From positions 7,583,547-7,647,546 of the forward strand of contig OZ025210.1 in assembly GCA_964019055.1 (NCBI GenBank): 64,000 nucleotides of DNA, in the 5' to 3' direction. The translations under genes and the position numbers were made by a program. Position 1 is the first letter of the stretch; every line of letters begins with the position of its first letter. The notes under the pieces were generated by a model. It saw nothing but the letters and a program-made list of their open reading frames with translations. It searched no databases and was not told where the DNA came from. The stretch comes from Anthopleura xanthogrammica (lineage: Eukaryota > Cnidaria > Anthozoa > Actiniaria > Actiniidae). This document shows, in pieces, positions 55,601-64,000 of this stretch.

Positions 55601-58600
55601 TGAAATCCGCGTCAAACTACAAACGTTAAGAAGTACTTACAGATACTGCAGCTCGGAGTTGCCTCGGAAGTGTTTCGGGTCGATATCAAATATATAGTTG
55701 GATCTTAAGCTCCTGCATGTACAAAATGCAACATAAGATTTAAAACTCCTCTGAATGTAATCACTGAAGTCACAAACTGAAAATAAAATCTTATAACTTG
55801 CAGATGATTTGAGAGAATTTCGTTAATCAATCGGACAGTGGATAAGGTATATGTAGGAGTAGAATCAATCTCAACATCCATGAAGAGCTAACTAAAGTTA
55901 GGGCAAATCGAGGTTTGTCGATGTATTTTAATGCAGGAAGTAGCATGACTTGTATCTATATTAGGCATGAATACCAGTGATACTTAAATATCTTATAATC
56001 TTATTCTGCTGCGCAAAATCTAACCGGCCGAGGAGGGGCCTATCATTTTGCTTGCGCTCCCGGTTACGATGTCCATATTTGGTATTGCTAAAAATAACTC
56101 ATTCCTTAACACATCGGACGTTTCGTTTTATATAATGGAAGATGGACACTTAATTATTTAATTACGTATTAATTGCGTATTAATTACGTTTATATTTAAT
56201 TCGTCGACATCCCTGTGAGCCTATATGTAAAAACTATTTAGTACTCACAGAACTTTAAGATTGACCATGGTGTAGAAAGTATCAGGATGGATTTTATCGA
56301 TTAAGTTTTCCGCCAGGTCCCTGAGAGTAAATAGTCAATATCTACATCATGATAATTTGCACATTTATCTAATAAATTCAAATGTCCGCACCAGCTTCAT
56401 AAGAAATGGAACATACTTTTATTTTGGCTTGGAACATCTAACGATCAACAAACACTACTATGGTTAAAGTTTGAAATATGTATGTTCATAAAGTGCAACT
56501 AATACTTACAATACTTGTAGCGAGCTCAGATCATGAAAAGGCTCTTGGCCAAGACTTCTTAGGAAGTTCATCTTAAGTTTACTTGAAAAAGAAGAAAAAG
56601 AAATACTAACCAGACAGACAAAAAGATAAGTAGAAACCAAAGCAAATGGGAAGACGGAAAATATCATGCAGATAACAAACTATTTTGAAAATAACCGGCA
56701 TATCTTTTCTACTGACTTACATTGTGTGTATAGACTCCAAATCACTGAATGCTATGTCATCGATGTATAACAGTTTGTTGTCACTCAAATCTCTAAAATA
56801 ATATATGTAAAAAATCAATGTTAAGATATTTTGGAATGAGTGGTTCATTTATTTCGAATTGAGCCACGACCGTGCACCTGCACGAAAATCATCTGACAAC
56901 AGATCAGAGAAGTTTCTTTTATTATCGAAATACTTACATGTACTCTAACAGTCTTTTGAATCTAAATGCTTTCATTTTCAGGCGATTAATTTTATTATTG
57001 GCAAGTAACCTGAAAACAAATAAAACAGATTATTTATTTATTATAGAGTTTCATATAAGTTTTATTATGGAAGCAGCTGCCTTTAGTGCTCACTCCCTTG
57101 ACTTTGGACGGCTGCAGTTCCTATATGCAAGCAACTATGATTTTGAAACTTCTCCTACCTTTTGAACGAAGATTGAAGTTCTTAACAATATATATATCAC
57201 TTAAATAGGAGTTACTATAGCAACGAAACACTGACGTCACTCTTTTGGATTAGCAGAAGTCTCACGCGTTATTCAATCTAAACTTTTAAAATGACACACT
57301 GGATGTTATTCCTTAGGTATTTGCCTAAAGTTATACGAAGTTTGGAGAACATTCAAAAGAGCCACTTCAAGTTATTCGAGGCGGAATTCCTTACCCCTAA
57401 AATTCACATTTGTCAATTACAATTCAAATTGTCGTTTTTGTTACGATACCTTTGCAAAAAACGCTATTTTTATAAGGATGAAAAATCCTCGACCGCCTAA
57501 ATCTTATGGAGGCATGAGGCTTCTTCCCTGCAAAAGTGCCTTAGATCTCCATTGGCGTACGTGAACGTAAACATAAAATTTTGCCGAAGTTCTTCAAAAT
57601 TCACATCCAGAAAGTCTGGTGCGCTCGATTAAAAATTCGCAGATGGAGTTTTTTCTAACTCCCGTGAGTTCAAGGCATTTTTACGAAACACTCTCCAAGC
57701 GCCGCCTGCATCACGAAGTTTTATGAGGCACTCCAAAGTCGATTATATATTCTATGTAGCAATGACAAAGATTAGCTATGCTATCAAAAATAGCGACAAA
57801 CGGTACCAAATTCATTGCTTTGGTTTTAAAATGCATATATCCCTTCACACAACTTTGCCTGGTCCACATATATCAAAGTATAGGACAGTAAAAATATTGG
57901 ATCGAGTATATGAAACTTCCATTTCTTACAAGACTGCTGTATCATCTGGAATGTTGCCTGGTACAATAGTCAACGATTTGCCTTCAACAACGAAACGTTG
58001 TTTGTCACCAGAAACATAAAAACATCTGCAGCTTGCAGGGCAATGAGCTGAAACAGGTGATAGAACATTTACATCAATGTGACAACAATCTATATACCAT
58101 TATCAGTGTCAAGATAATCATTAGTGTATCGAGATCCTTCACATCGTCACAATATCACTATCATTATTTTAATCACTCTTGCATTACCATATTAGTACTT
58201 ATGTACCATATCATTGTTATCATTACAGCCATTCTCAGACACGCGCACTCTTGCGAATTTTTCTTTCACGAAAAGTTGGTTTTTGGTGGACGTCAATCAA
58301 AATGTTTCCATAGCTCTATCGGAAAACACAAAGCTACAAAGGCATGTGCGTATGGAATATCATGGAAACGCTTTGATTGACGTCCACCAAACCTTACTTT
58401 GTCGCGACAGAAAAAATCGCAACAGTGCGCAGTGTCTGAGAATGGCTGTAATTTCAAAAATTCATGAATAATTCATAAACCTTTGGTCTAATTTGCGCGC
58501 TCATACACGTCACGTACATGGACCTTTATACCCGATAAAGCCATCTTTATTAGCATTCAAGTTATCATTATATAAAGACACACGTGTGTTTATATAAAGA

Positions 58601-61600
58601 ATACTAATGAGGATAACTTTATCAGAGAGATAAAGTTGCCTCAAAGTTTAGATGGAGACTTAGAGCCTCATCAAGGTCAGTGTCACATACGATCACCGAC
58701 GACCCACGAAATTCATTCGCTTAGCAATCCTGTCTTGAGACTGGTGTGGTATCTTTAAAATGTGGGAGCCTTTTTGGGACTGACTGCACATTACTGTGAG
58801 GTATAAACCTCGACTGCGCATGACAGTTACGTACAAACTTCTATCGATGTATAAAATTATATGTTCGTGACGCGCATGGTCGCTTTAATTCGACCAAAGG
58901 TTTGTAAATTATCCATGAGTTTTTGAAGTAGTACTCGTAGTACATAATCATCGTCATTATTTGAAAATTATAAGGTATGCGCCGAATTTATTTCAAAAGT
59001 AAAACAAGTAACCATTATCATTTAAGATAAAAATAATCAACAACAAAATCAACAGACAAAGAACAACAATTGACAACAACAACAAAACACATAAAATCAA
59101 TGTTGGAAAATTATAACCTTCTAGAAGCGGCAGGTTTTTTCTTACCTGAGTTCTTTGCACCAGGAGGTTCAACTATAACAAGAATAACAAGAGATAATAT
59201 TCAGCTGTCACTTTTAGATTTATCGAGTTTAATAAATGAGCTGGGATCGAGTCAGCTAACGAACACATGCTTCTTTTATCTGCATGGTTACCGTAGTGAT
59301 TCATTTAAGATGCTTTAAAAAAAACTGAAACTCAGCTTTTTAAGCCTGCTTTACACTAACGTCGTAATCGTAATCGTAATTATTCGGAATGACGTTTTTT
59401 TTCTAAAGCTACCTGATCGGATAGTCGTGGCTATCAAGCAGCAATGTTAGCACACCGTAAAAAAGAAAACAAAATGAAAACAAAACAGTCAAAAGCTAAA
59501 GTATAAGTAAACAAAAGTAAGCAAATAAAAATAAAAAATGAATTGATTATAATAATTACCTCTTGTAAAATATTTTATCTCGAAGCCAGCTTTATATTTA
59601 AAAGGAGTAGTTGAATTGAACATAATTGTGACTGCGTTCAAACTTGACTCGAACATAGGAAACGATGAACCACAATATCTGCCAATCATCGGTGAGTGAT
59701 CACGTGATGGCCCGTCGTAGACAGCGATGTAGTCCTCATTACACCGTGGATTGAAATGCAGTGCAAAGAAATGTGAAGACAGTCTAACTACCATTCCTTC
59801 GGGTACTCTGATATACCATGTACATGAAGATCCTGGAGGATAGGGCGCTGGATACAGAGGTGATGTAATCACTCCTGACAGGTTAGTTAAAACCATGCTA
59901 CAAGCTGTGTTTGATAAGATAACAGATATATGTTAATGTAAAGAAATGAACTTCAACACAAAGACTTAAAATGAAATATGCTCTAAAGGTACGTAATCTT
60001 AAATAAAAAGATAATCATGCTGATTTTGAGGATTAAGGTAGTGGATGATGAACGCGTATTAGTGTGTAATAAGGAATAAAAGTACGATAAGTGGCCAAGT
60101 GGTTTTAGACCTGATAAAACACGATTTGTGACCTGATGATGATAGCAATATTGATGATAACAATAGTCGTGATGAGGATCATGAAACATGTCTACCTTTT
60201 TCAGTATATTGTTGTCCACTTTTACAGTATCCATTTGTAAAAAATGAACTTCCTAAGGCTATGAATCCAAAAGAATTTCCCTGGAATTGTCCTCGTACGG
60301 TCACCTAACAAAAAATCGCAACCAATTTCTGGATAAGGCTACTGAAGAGCTCGGTCAGTGTGTACTGTTGGATATGTTCATTGCCTGGCATGATTACAAA
60401 TTAGCCAATCATTGCGTAGTATTAGGGGCGTATCTAGGATTTTGAGTGGGGGTGGGGGTGGGGGTGGGGGATGGGTCAAAAATTCAAGATTATGCACCTT
60501 CTGCTATACTAACCTACTAAATTCCAAGCTATAAGCGGAGCTATATATAGAGGGGTCACGGCCACCCCCTAGATACACCCCTGAGCGTTAACACAATGCA
60601 ATCCAAATTAAATTTAAACAAAAAACGTTTGAATGGAACATTGCTGATAAGCTGATATTAACAGGATACTGCCTTCTTTTTTTGTCTTTTCCGATTTCCT
60701 ACGTTTTCACTCTACATTGTGAATGATTTTTTTAAAAAGCATGCCTTACTCTAGACAGTTGGTGCGCTGCCTTCGTAGCTTAGCATATGAGGGCCTACGG
60801 ATCGATCCTCAGGACAATTAACACTCCCTGCAAACTCTAAGTCAGTACACTAGCTAACTACACTAGCTATAAATTACCTTTATCTTTACCTGACAAATCA
60901 AATTTGAGGTCCCTATTTACTTTTAGATTCCCTCAGTTCACATATACCTTTACGTACTCTACTAATTTCTGTTGGTTTTACATTACGAGCATTTGTAACG
61001 TCAATGATCAGGAATTTATGATGCTTTAAAATACCTTATACTTTGTTACCGTCCCTAAGGAAACTTCTCCTATTTTCCACACTGGCTTAGTAGCATTGTC
61101 ATCTATCCATACCACTTTATCCCCAGTTACTGTAACTTTCTGTAAAATCTTTAGTGACAGTGAGCCACCTGTTCCAAACATCATATAAAGAAACCTCATG
61201 CACTTTGCTTTTCCTGTATCAGATCGATTGAACCACCGAGTCAATTCAGCCGTTCCATTTATGGATGATAAGGAATTCATAAGTAATAAGTCTAAAATAA
61301 ATAAAAAAGGAGTTTATATTAAATTACTTTAGTTTGGTCGTGTCTGGTCTGGTCTGGTCTGGTCTGGTCTGGTCTGGTCTGGTCTGGTCTGGTCTGGTCT
61401 GGTCTGGTCTGGTCTGGTCTGGTCTGGTCTGGTCTGGTCTGGTCTGGTCTATACCTATACCTTTTTCAAAGAGACAGTCGACATGGTTTCTGATCTGGTA
61501 GTTTCCTCTTAGTTTACTTTTCAGACTCTCCCAAGATATGACGTCGCCACTGGCCCCTTCCCCACTGCATCCATATGACATGCGCAGTATTTCCTCTGGA

Positions 61601-63976
61601 GGAAATATTTCTTTCCAAATATTAAGTCCAGTGAATGAAGCGGGCGGGCCATTTGATGCTTTAAGAACCGATTTAATGTATTTCAAAGTAATACGTTTTA
61701 AAACTGAAATGATAAAAACAAAATAATCTTAACTATGTTCCGCAAGAAATTGATTAATCATATTCATTATTATACTAAACTTTTCAACTTCGCCGTTTAA
61801 TTCTTGCCGTATCGTTTCAGTATTTCAGTCTCTGTTTTCAGCCTTAAAGTTATAATAATTTCATCGTCGCGATATAAATTCCATATCGCTTCAGCAGCGC
61901 GATCTGTCTAAACCTCCGAAAAAAAATGCATTTTATTTTCTTACATACCAGGTAAAACCTTTCCTCGATTCCAAGCTCTACCAAAACTGTTCAGCTGCCC
62001 ATTTATATATATTTCCCATGTGCCAGAAACAGATCTCCACGTAAAGCACAAATGGTTCCAGCTGCCATTACAGGTACAGTGTTCAGCGCTCCTATAAAGC
62101 AATAACGTATTCTAAGTAAAATATTTTCTGTGACAGCCTACTCCAAACCACTTGATGACTAGATGTAAAGATCCTGAACTAGATGTGTACAGGTTTTGCC
62201 TAGCAATTTATGAGAACTCCTCTCATCACTACTGAAGCAGATATAGATCAAAAACATATTTTTTCCCATTTCAGACCATCAGTCATTCATTAAGAATATT
62301 TTTTTAGTTAACGTTAAAACACATTAATATGAATTGCAACTAGAACATTTATTCTTACTCTAAAGAGAATGACACGTGGTCTAAATTGGGAAAACATTGA
62401 GCCTAAGCTAAATAGTTCTTTCTATTCCCATCCCCATCCCACCTACTATAGAGTCCTACCACTTTCACCTCCACATCAAATGTTTATCGACCAACAACAT
62501 TTCCAACATTATTTCTATTTTTTTCAAATTACCAAAATACACTTACGAAGTAATGCCAAGAAGCGTAAACATAAGCTGGCAGCTTTCTTGTTTGATACGT
62601 ATTGGGGTACTTTTGGCTGTGTCCATGAGTTTTATTGAGAATCCCGGATAAAGACACTTCACCCAGAAACAGATAGTGAACTGTTTTTGCAGGTCAAATA
62701 TTCCTTCTGATGAAATGACGACTCCATTCAGCAGCTGCACTGTTACTGAGGGGGGAAAGGAATCGTAACTTGTTTGACTGAATGACTCAATGATTTATGG
62801 AGACAACAGCAGAAACAGTACTAGTGAAATCAGGCAATAGGATACTGTCAATAAAATAAATTATTCGAGTATGTAAAGGTACCAACTGGGAGTGACTTAT
62901 ATGATTGTCGATAGTCTTTTACTCTATTATTCTGTTACTACTGTTGGCTCGATCAGGACATAGCAATGAAAACAGCAGTAATTTATTAGTTAAGTATTTC
63001 AATGCATTAAGGTCGAAATACCTACCAGGAAAGTATGTTGACTTTGTTTTCACAAAGTTCTTGAATTTCTTCATTCTTTCTTTTTCAATAAACTGAGTGC
63101 CATTTTTCCTCCAATCACACATAGCAACGTTCATTGGGCAGGTCCCTTGAATATCAAGCAAAGAACATTGGAGTTAGAATGTAATTATGGTTAAGGCCTA
63201 AATTAGCATTATAATCTCATCAGGTTTCACTTAAGGGACAATTTGCAATGGAAGGGGGAGGTCTGATAATGAGAATGGGGGCCTTGAAATGTTGTGTCCT
63301 GCAAAGTGAGATCTTGAAATATTTGACGAGTTATTTAGTAGAGGGGCCTAAAATAAATAGTTGGGCACAAAAGAATTGGGCATCATAACGAGAGGTCGGA
63401 GAAAAAAAATTCATTAGTATGCACTCCAACAATGCCAACTTCTTTATACGTTATAAATATCTAGATTCCGTACGTTTTATTATATAAACATCGTTTGCTG
63501 ACATCCCTCCTTTTCCAGACGGACCACATTCATTACTAACGCCATATTGAGAATACACGTGTTCTGACAGGCTTGCTAAACATTTCCCGCCTTTTTGAAG
63601 AGTAAACACATCAAAACCTCGTCTGTATGCAGCTTTTGCACATTTTGAAACAGCATCTGTTCGTTTTTTGTAGCTTCCAGTTAGTAGAGAATCAATGCTT
63701 TCTAGCGATGGAATGTTGCCTGTTGTCGAATTGGCTGAATCTTTGAAACATCCAAGATGTTTAGTCTTGTACGTTAAGCCATCTATATAAAGTTTAAGAA
63801 AAAGCAATGATATTAATCTGGTAAGAATAAAAGAACTATAACAAGAGTTTACGGGCCGGGGAAATACCTTCATTTGAAGACCATGGAAGACCGATACTTT
63901 CACATTCCATGGCAATAAGGGACAGGCCTCTTACACCTGCACGTACGCCACCTCTCAGGTACAAACTGATTGTTAT
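49027..63976 (-). CDS. LRR-containing rhodopsin-class GPCR with multidomain ectodomain and C-terminal pseudokinase (5' part off the window)
   Basis: There are 26 exons on the minus strand, 63976-63868 down to 49155-49027. All phases agree, giving 4,437 nt and 1,478 residues in view. Order: an unnamed segment, a WSC-like GCFKD domain, a pentraxin domain, a half MAM domain, CUB, LRRNT, eight LRRs, a Cys hinge, 7TM, then a kinase-like domain and stop. The 7TM part resembles the relaxin-receptor/LGR group (FMLCC hinge, IWILG..GNI in TM1, NPILY in TM7). LGRs normally end soon after TM7; here the 7TM exon stops at a donor and six more exons encode a kinase fold. I see no start codon, signal peptide or promoter between the modules that would separate them. 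RT-PCR could still prove two genes. The expected site is the plasma membrane with the kinase-like domain inside. The ligand is unknown, and whether it couples to G proteins is inference. Confidence 0.75.
49227..49340. mobile_element. Tigger/pogo-like terminal fragment
   Basis: The start acagtggaacccggttaata and the paired phrases cggccac/gtggccg resemble the ends of pogo/Tigger-type DNA transposons (CAGTNGAACC). It lies in the last intron of the receptor-kinase gene. No transposase is present. Confidence 0.45.
50595..50722. repeat. (CCACA)n / (GCACA)n pentamer array
   Basis: About 25 pentamers in the intron downstream of the kinase catalytic-loop exon. Confidence 0.95.
51199..51300. repeat. 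Inverted repeat in a kinase-region intron
   Basis: Ends atatggcaagg and ccttgccatat, with an inner ggtccata/tatggacc pair. It lies between exons 51673-51607 and 51014-50810. Confidence 0.65.
53021..54060 (-). CDS. Cysteine hinge and seven-transmembrane exon
   Basis: Acceptor CTTTAG|AGAGG in phase 2, donor CTCAAG|GTAATT in phase 1, 1,040 nt. After DYFMLCCFAKRFAPNVYC, CDAP and SSCDDLM come seven helices. TM1 has WILGILAFLGNICVV, TM2 LAISDFLMGVYLL, TM3 ends ADRLKSIVYPL (DRL in place of DRY), and TM7 has NSSINPILYTF. Cysteines for the TM3-ECL2 disulfide are at HLCQF and SSVCLP. The group is closest to relaxin receptors/LGRs. If the donor is not used, the protein ends two codons later (QGN stop). 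Confidence 0.9.
54163..57009 (-). CDS. Eight leucine-rich repeats on eight 72-nt exons
   Basis: Exons 57009-56938, 56792-56721, 56581-56510, 56320-56249, 55712-55641, 55160-55089, 54860-54789 and 54234-54163 are each exactly 72 nt, phase 2-2, one repeat each. Typical repeats are LLANNKINRLKMKAFRFKRL, LYLQHNQIERIQDFVF and LHLQHNKFAVVPETTFSDM. One-LRR-per-exon in phase 2 is the known layout of LGR/glycoprotein-hormone-type receptors. A MITE hairpin sits between the last two exons. Confidence 0.88.
54293..54634. mobile_element. About 340-bp MITE with long terminal inverted repeats
   Basis: The left end is cagtgcgcacactcgaacca and the right end, read inverted, is cagtgcagacactcgaacca. Further pairs include taactatccaatcag/ctgattggatagtta and gccatccaatcacaac/gttgtgattggatgac. 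It is non-coding and lies between the last two LRR exons. Confidence 0.85.
57930..58047 (-). CDS. LRR N-terminal cap (LRRNT) exon
   Basis: Acceptor GTTTCAG|CTCATTGC in phase 1, donor GTCTT|GTAAGA in phase 2. It encodes HCPASCRCFYV, GKSLTIVPGNIPDDT, the classic LRRNT pattern, and leads straight into the first LRR exon. Confidence 0.82.
58250..58930. repeat. Composite dispersed repeat, second copy
   Basis: This begins with a hairpin (ttggtggacgtcaatcaaa at about 58275 and its complement near 58375). It continues with tggacctttatacccgataa, ctttatataaagaata-type phrases and gatcaccgacgacccac. It shares these with 31320-32190, in inverted order. It lies in the intron between the LRRNT exon and the 27-nt linker exon. 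Confidence 0.7.
59146..59172 (-). CDS. 27-nt linker microexon
   Basis: TTATAG|TT GAA CCT CCT GGT GCA AAG AAC TCA G|GTAAGA reads VEPPGAKNS in phase 1-1. It joins CUB to the LRR N-cap. It is small, but both splice sites are strong. It can be skipped without loss of frame. Confidence 0.55.
59560..59904 (-). CDS. CUB domain exon
   Basis: A single exon with phase 1 at both ends, 345 nt (ACACAG|CTTG; AGAG|GTAATT). It has GVITSPLYPAPYPPGSSCTW, CNEDYIAVYDGPS and GRYCGSSFP with four cysteines in CUB order. It is a clean insertable module. Confidence 0.88.
60196..61291 (-). CDS. MAM domain, C-terminal half
   Basis: Exons 61291-61035 and 60304-60196 join in phase 0 (TATAAG|GTATTT; TTGTTAG|GTGACC). The translation CMRFLYMMFGTGGSLSLKI, then W..W..IGEVSLG, then a FGFIALGSSFFTNGYC end matches the second half of MAM domains. 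The N-terminal half, with the usual first two cysteines, is absent because the pentraxin exon joins directly. The trimmed MAM may be part of a compound fold with the pentraxin. Confidence 0.6.
60424..60582. repeat. Inverted repeat with G-rich core
   Basis: Ends aggggcgtatctagg and cctagatacacccct (one mismatch) flank a G-rich (GGGGGT)n stretch. It is a small foldback element in the intron between the CUB-preceding MAM exons. Confidence 0.65.
61342..61450. repeat. (GGTCT)n pentamer array next to a splice donor
   Basis: About 21 pentamers starting 11 bases inside the intron after the pentraxin exon that ends at 61461. Confidence 0.95.
61461..62745 (-). CDS. Pentraxin (LamG-fold) domain exons
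   Basis: Three exons, 62745-62547, 62091-61949 and 61703-61461, in phases 1-2-1. The pentraxin signature HxCxSWxS is present as HLCFTWRS. FTICFWVK lies before it. It is followed by GTWEIYINGQL, ASFTGLNIWKEIFPPEEI and GDVISWESLKSKLRGNY, which are typical of the second half of the fold. Pentraxin domains bind sugars or lipids via calcium and occur in several adhesion GPCRs. Here the domain sits in a rhodopsin-class receptor. MITE copy 3 and a GGTCT array lie in the flanking introns. Confidence 0.75.
62240..62419. mobile_element. MITE family M1, copy 3 (diverged)
   Basis: It shares tcccatttcagacca and aatgacacgtggtct with copies 1 and 2, and a right end gcctaagctaaatagttct that is a decayed form of gcccaagcttaagaggtct. 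It lies in an intron of the pentraxin region. Confidence 0.65.
63026..63145 (-). CDS. Linker exon between the GCFKD domain and pentraxin
   Basis: Acceptor ATTCAAG|GGAC, donor CCTG|GTAGGT, phase 1-1, 120 nt. It encodes TCPMNVAMCDWRKNGTQF and a Lys-rich helix-like stretch. No domain is recognised. Confidence 0.6.
63474..63782 (-). CDS. WSC-like GCFKD domain exon
   Basis: Acceptor ATATAG|ATGG, donor AAAC|GTACGG, phase 1-1, 309 nt. The domain starts HLGCFKDSAN and has CAKAAYRRGFDVFTLQKGG, CLAS, YGVSNECG and GKGGMSANDVYIIK. It looks like the extracellular WSC/GCYKD-type domain common in marine invertebrate surface proteins. I cannot name the exact family. Confidence 0.65.
63868..63976 (-). CDS. 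First visible exon of the receptor gene
   Basis: Acceptor TTTTGCAG|ATAACA in phase 0, donor GAAG|GTATTT in phase 1, 109 nt. It encodes a segment around RGGVRAGVRGLSLIAMECES that I do not recognise. It must be the end of an upstream domain. The signal peptide lies beyond the right edge. Confidence 0.6.
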
Positions 63977-64000
63977 CTGCAAAAGTTCAAACCATTCATC

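Noticed and set aside
59070..59318. 82-codon plus-strand frame beginning MTTTTKHIKSMLENY
   Set aside because: It overlaps the minus-strand 27-nt linker exon and lies in an intron of the receptor gene. No domain is seen.
60765..60835. tRNA-like phrase (tagcttagcatatg ... ggatcgatcc)
   Set aside because: The A- and B-box likenesses are weak and acceptor-stem pairing is absent.

Overview
The window is nuclear DNA of a metazoan. Genes are split into many short exons with GT/AG borders in an AT-rich background full of microsatellites, hairpin elements and non-LTR retrotransposon debris. Frizzled-type cysteine-rich domains, an LRR-containing rhodopsin-class receptor, and CUB, MAM and pentraxin domains make it animal. 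The compact introns and domain mixture suggest a cnidarian, perhaps a stony coral or anemone; this is inference. All gene models were built by hand from exon translations, splice borders and phase continuity. No transcript evidence was available.

Left part (1-15,700, minus strand). A membrane protein with four Frizzled-type CRDs occupies 3760-9701. Its domains alternate A-B-A-B, every internal intron is phase 1, and it ends in one transmembrane segment with a short basic tail. A second CRD gene runs off the left edge (exon 833-1284). A small Ser/Thr-rich one-pass glycoprotein gene lies at 13,180-15,625. From about 15,700 to 22,300 I see only repeats, including the 3' end of a CR1/L2-like LINE.

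Middle part (22,300-47,400, plus strand). Two tandem paralogues encode type II membrane proteins with an extracellular serine beta-lactamase/penicillin-binding-protein-like domain (LACTBL1-like). Their 11 main coding exons have the same order and the same intron phases. Both keep the SxxK and YSN motifs. Their introns hold a roughly 1.27 kb hexanucleotide array and a roughly 2.06 kb inverted-repeat element built around an 84-bp satellite.

Right part (49,027-63,976, minus strand, open at the right edge). This is the most striking gene: 26 phase-compatible exons, 1,478 residues in view. The order is a WSC-like GCFKD domain, a pentraxin domain, a half MAM domain, CUB, LRRNT, eight LRRs each on its own 72-nt exon, a cysteine hinge, a 7TM domain related to relaxin/LGR receptors, and then a cytoplasmic protein-kinase-like domain on six further exons. 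The kinase part keeps the ATP-site Lys and an HGD catalytic loop, but the DFG motif reads GFD and the C-lobe is shortened, so it is probably a pseudokinase. An LRR-type rhodopsin-class receptor fused to a kinase-like domain is the candidate new system here. The gene converges tail-to-tail with the second beta-lactamase-like gene.
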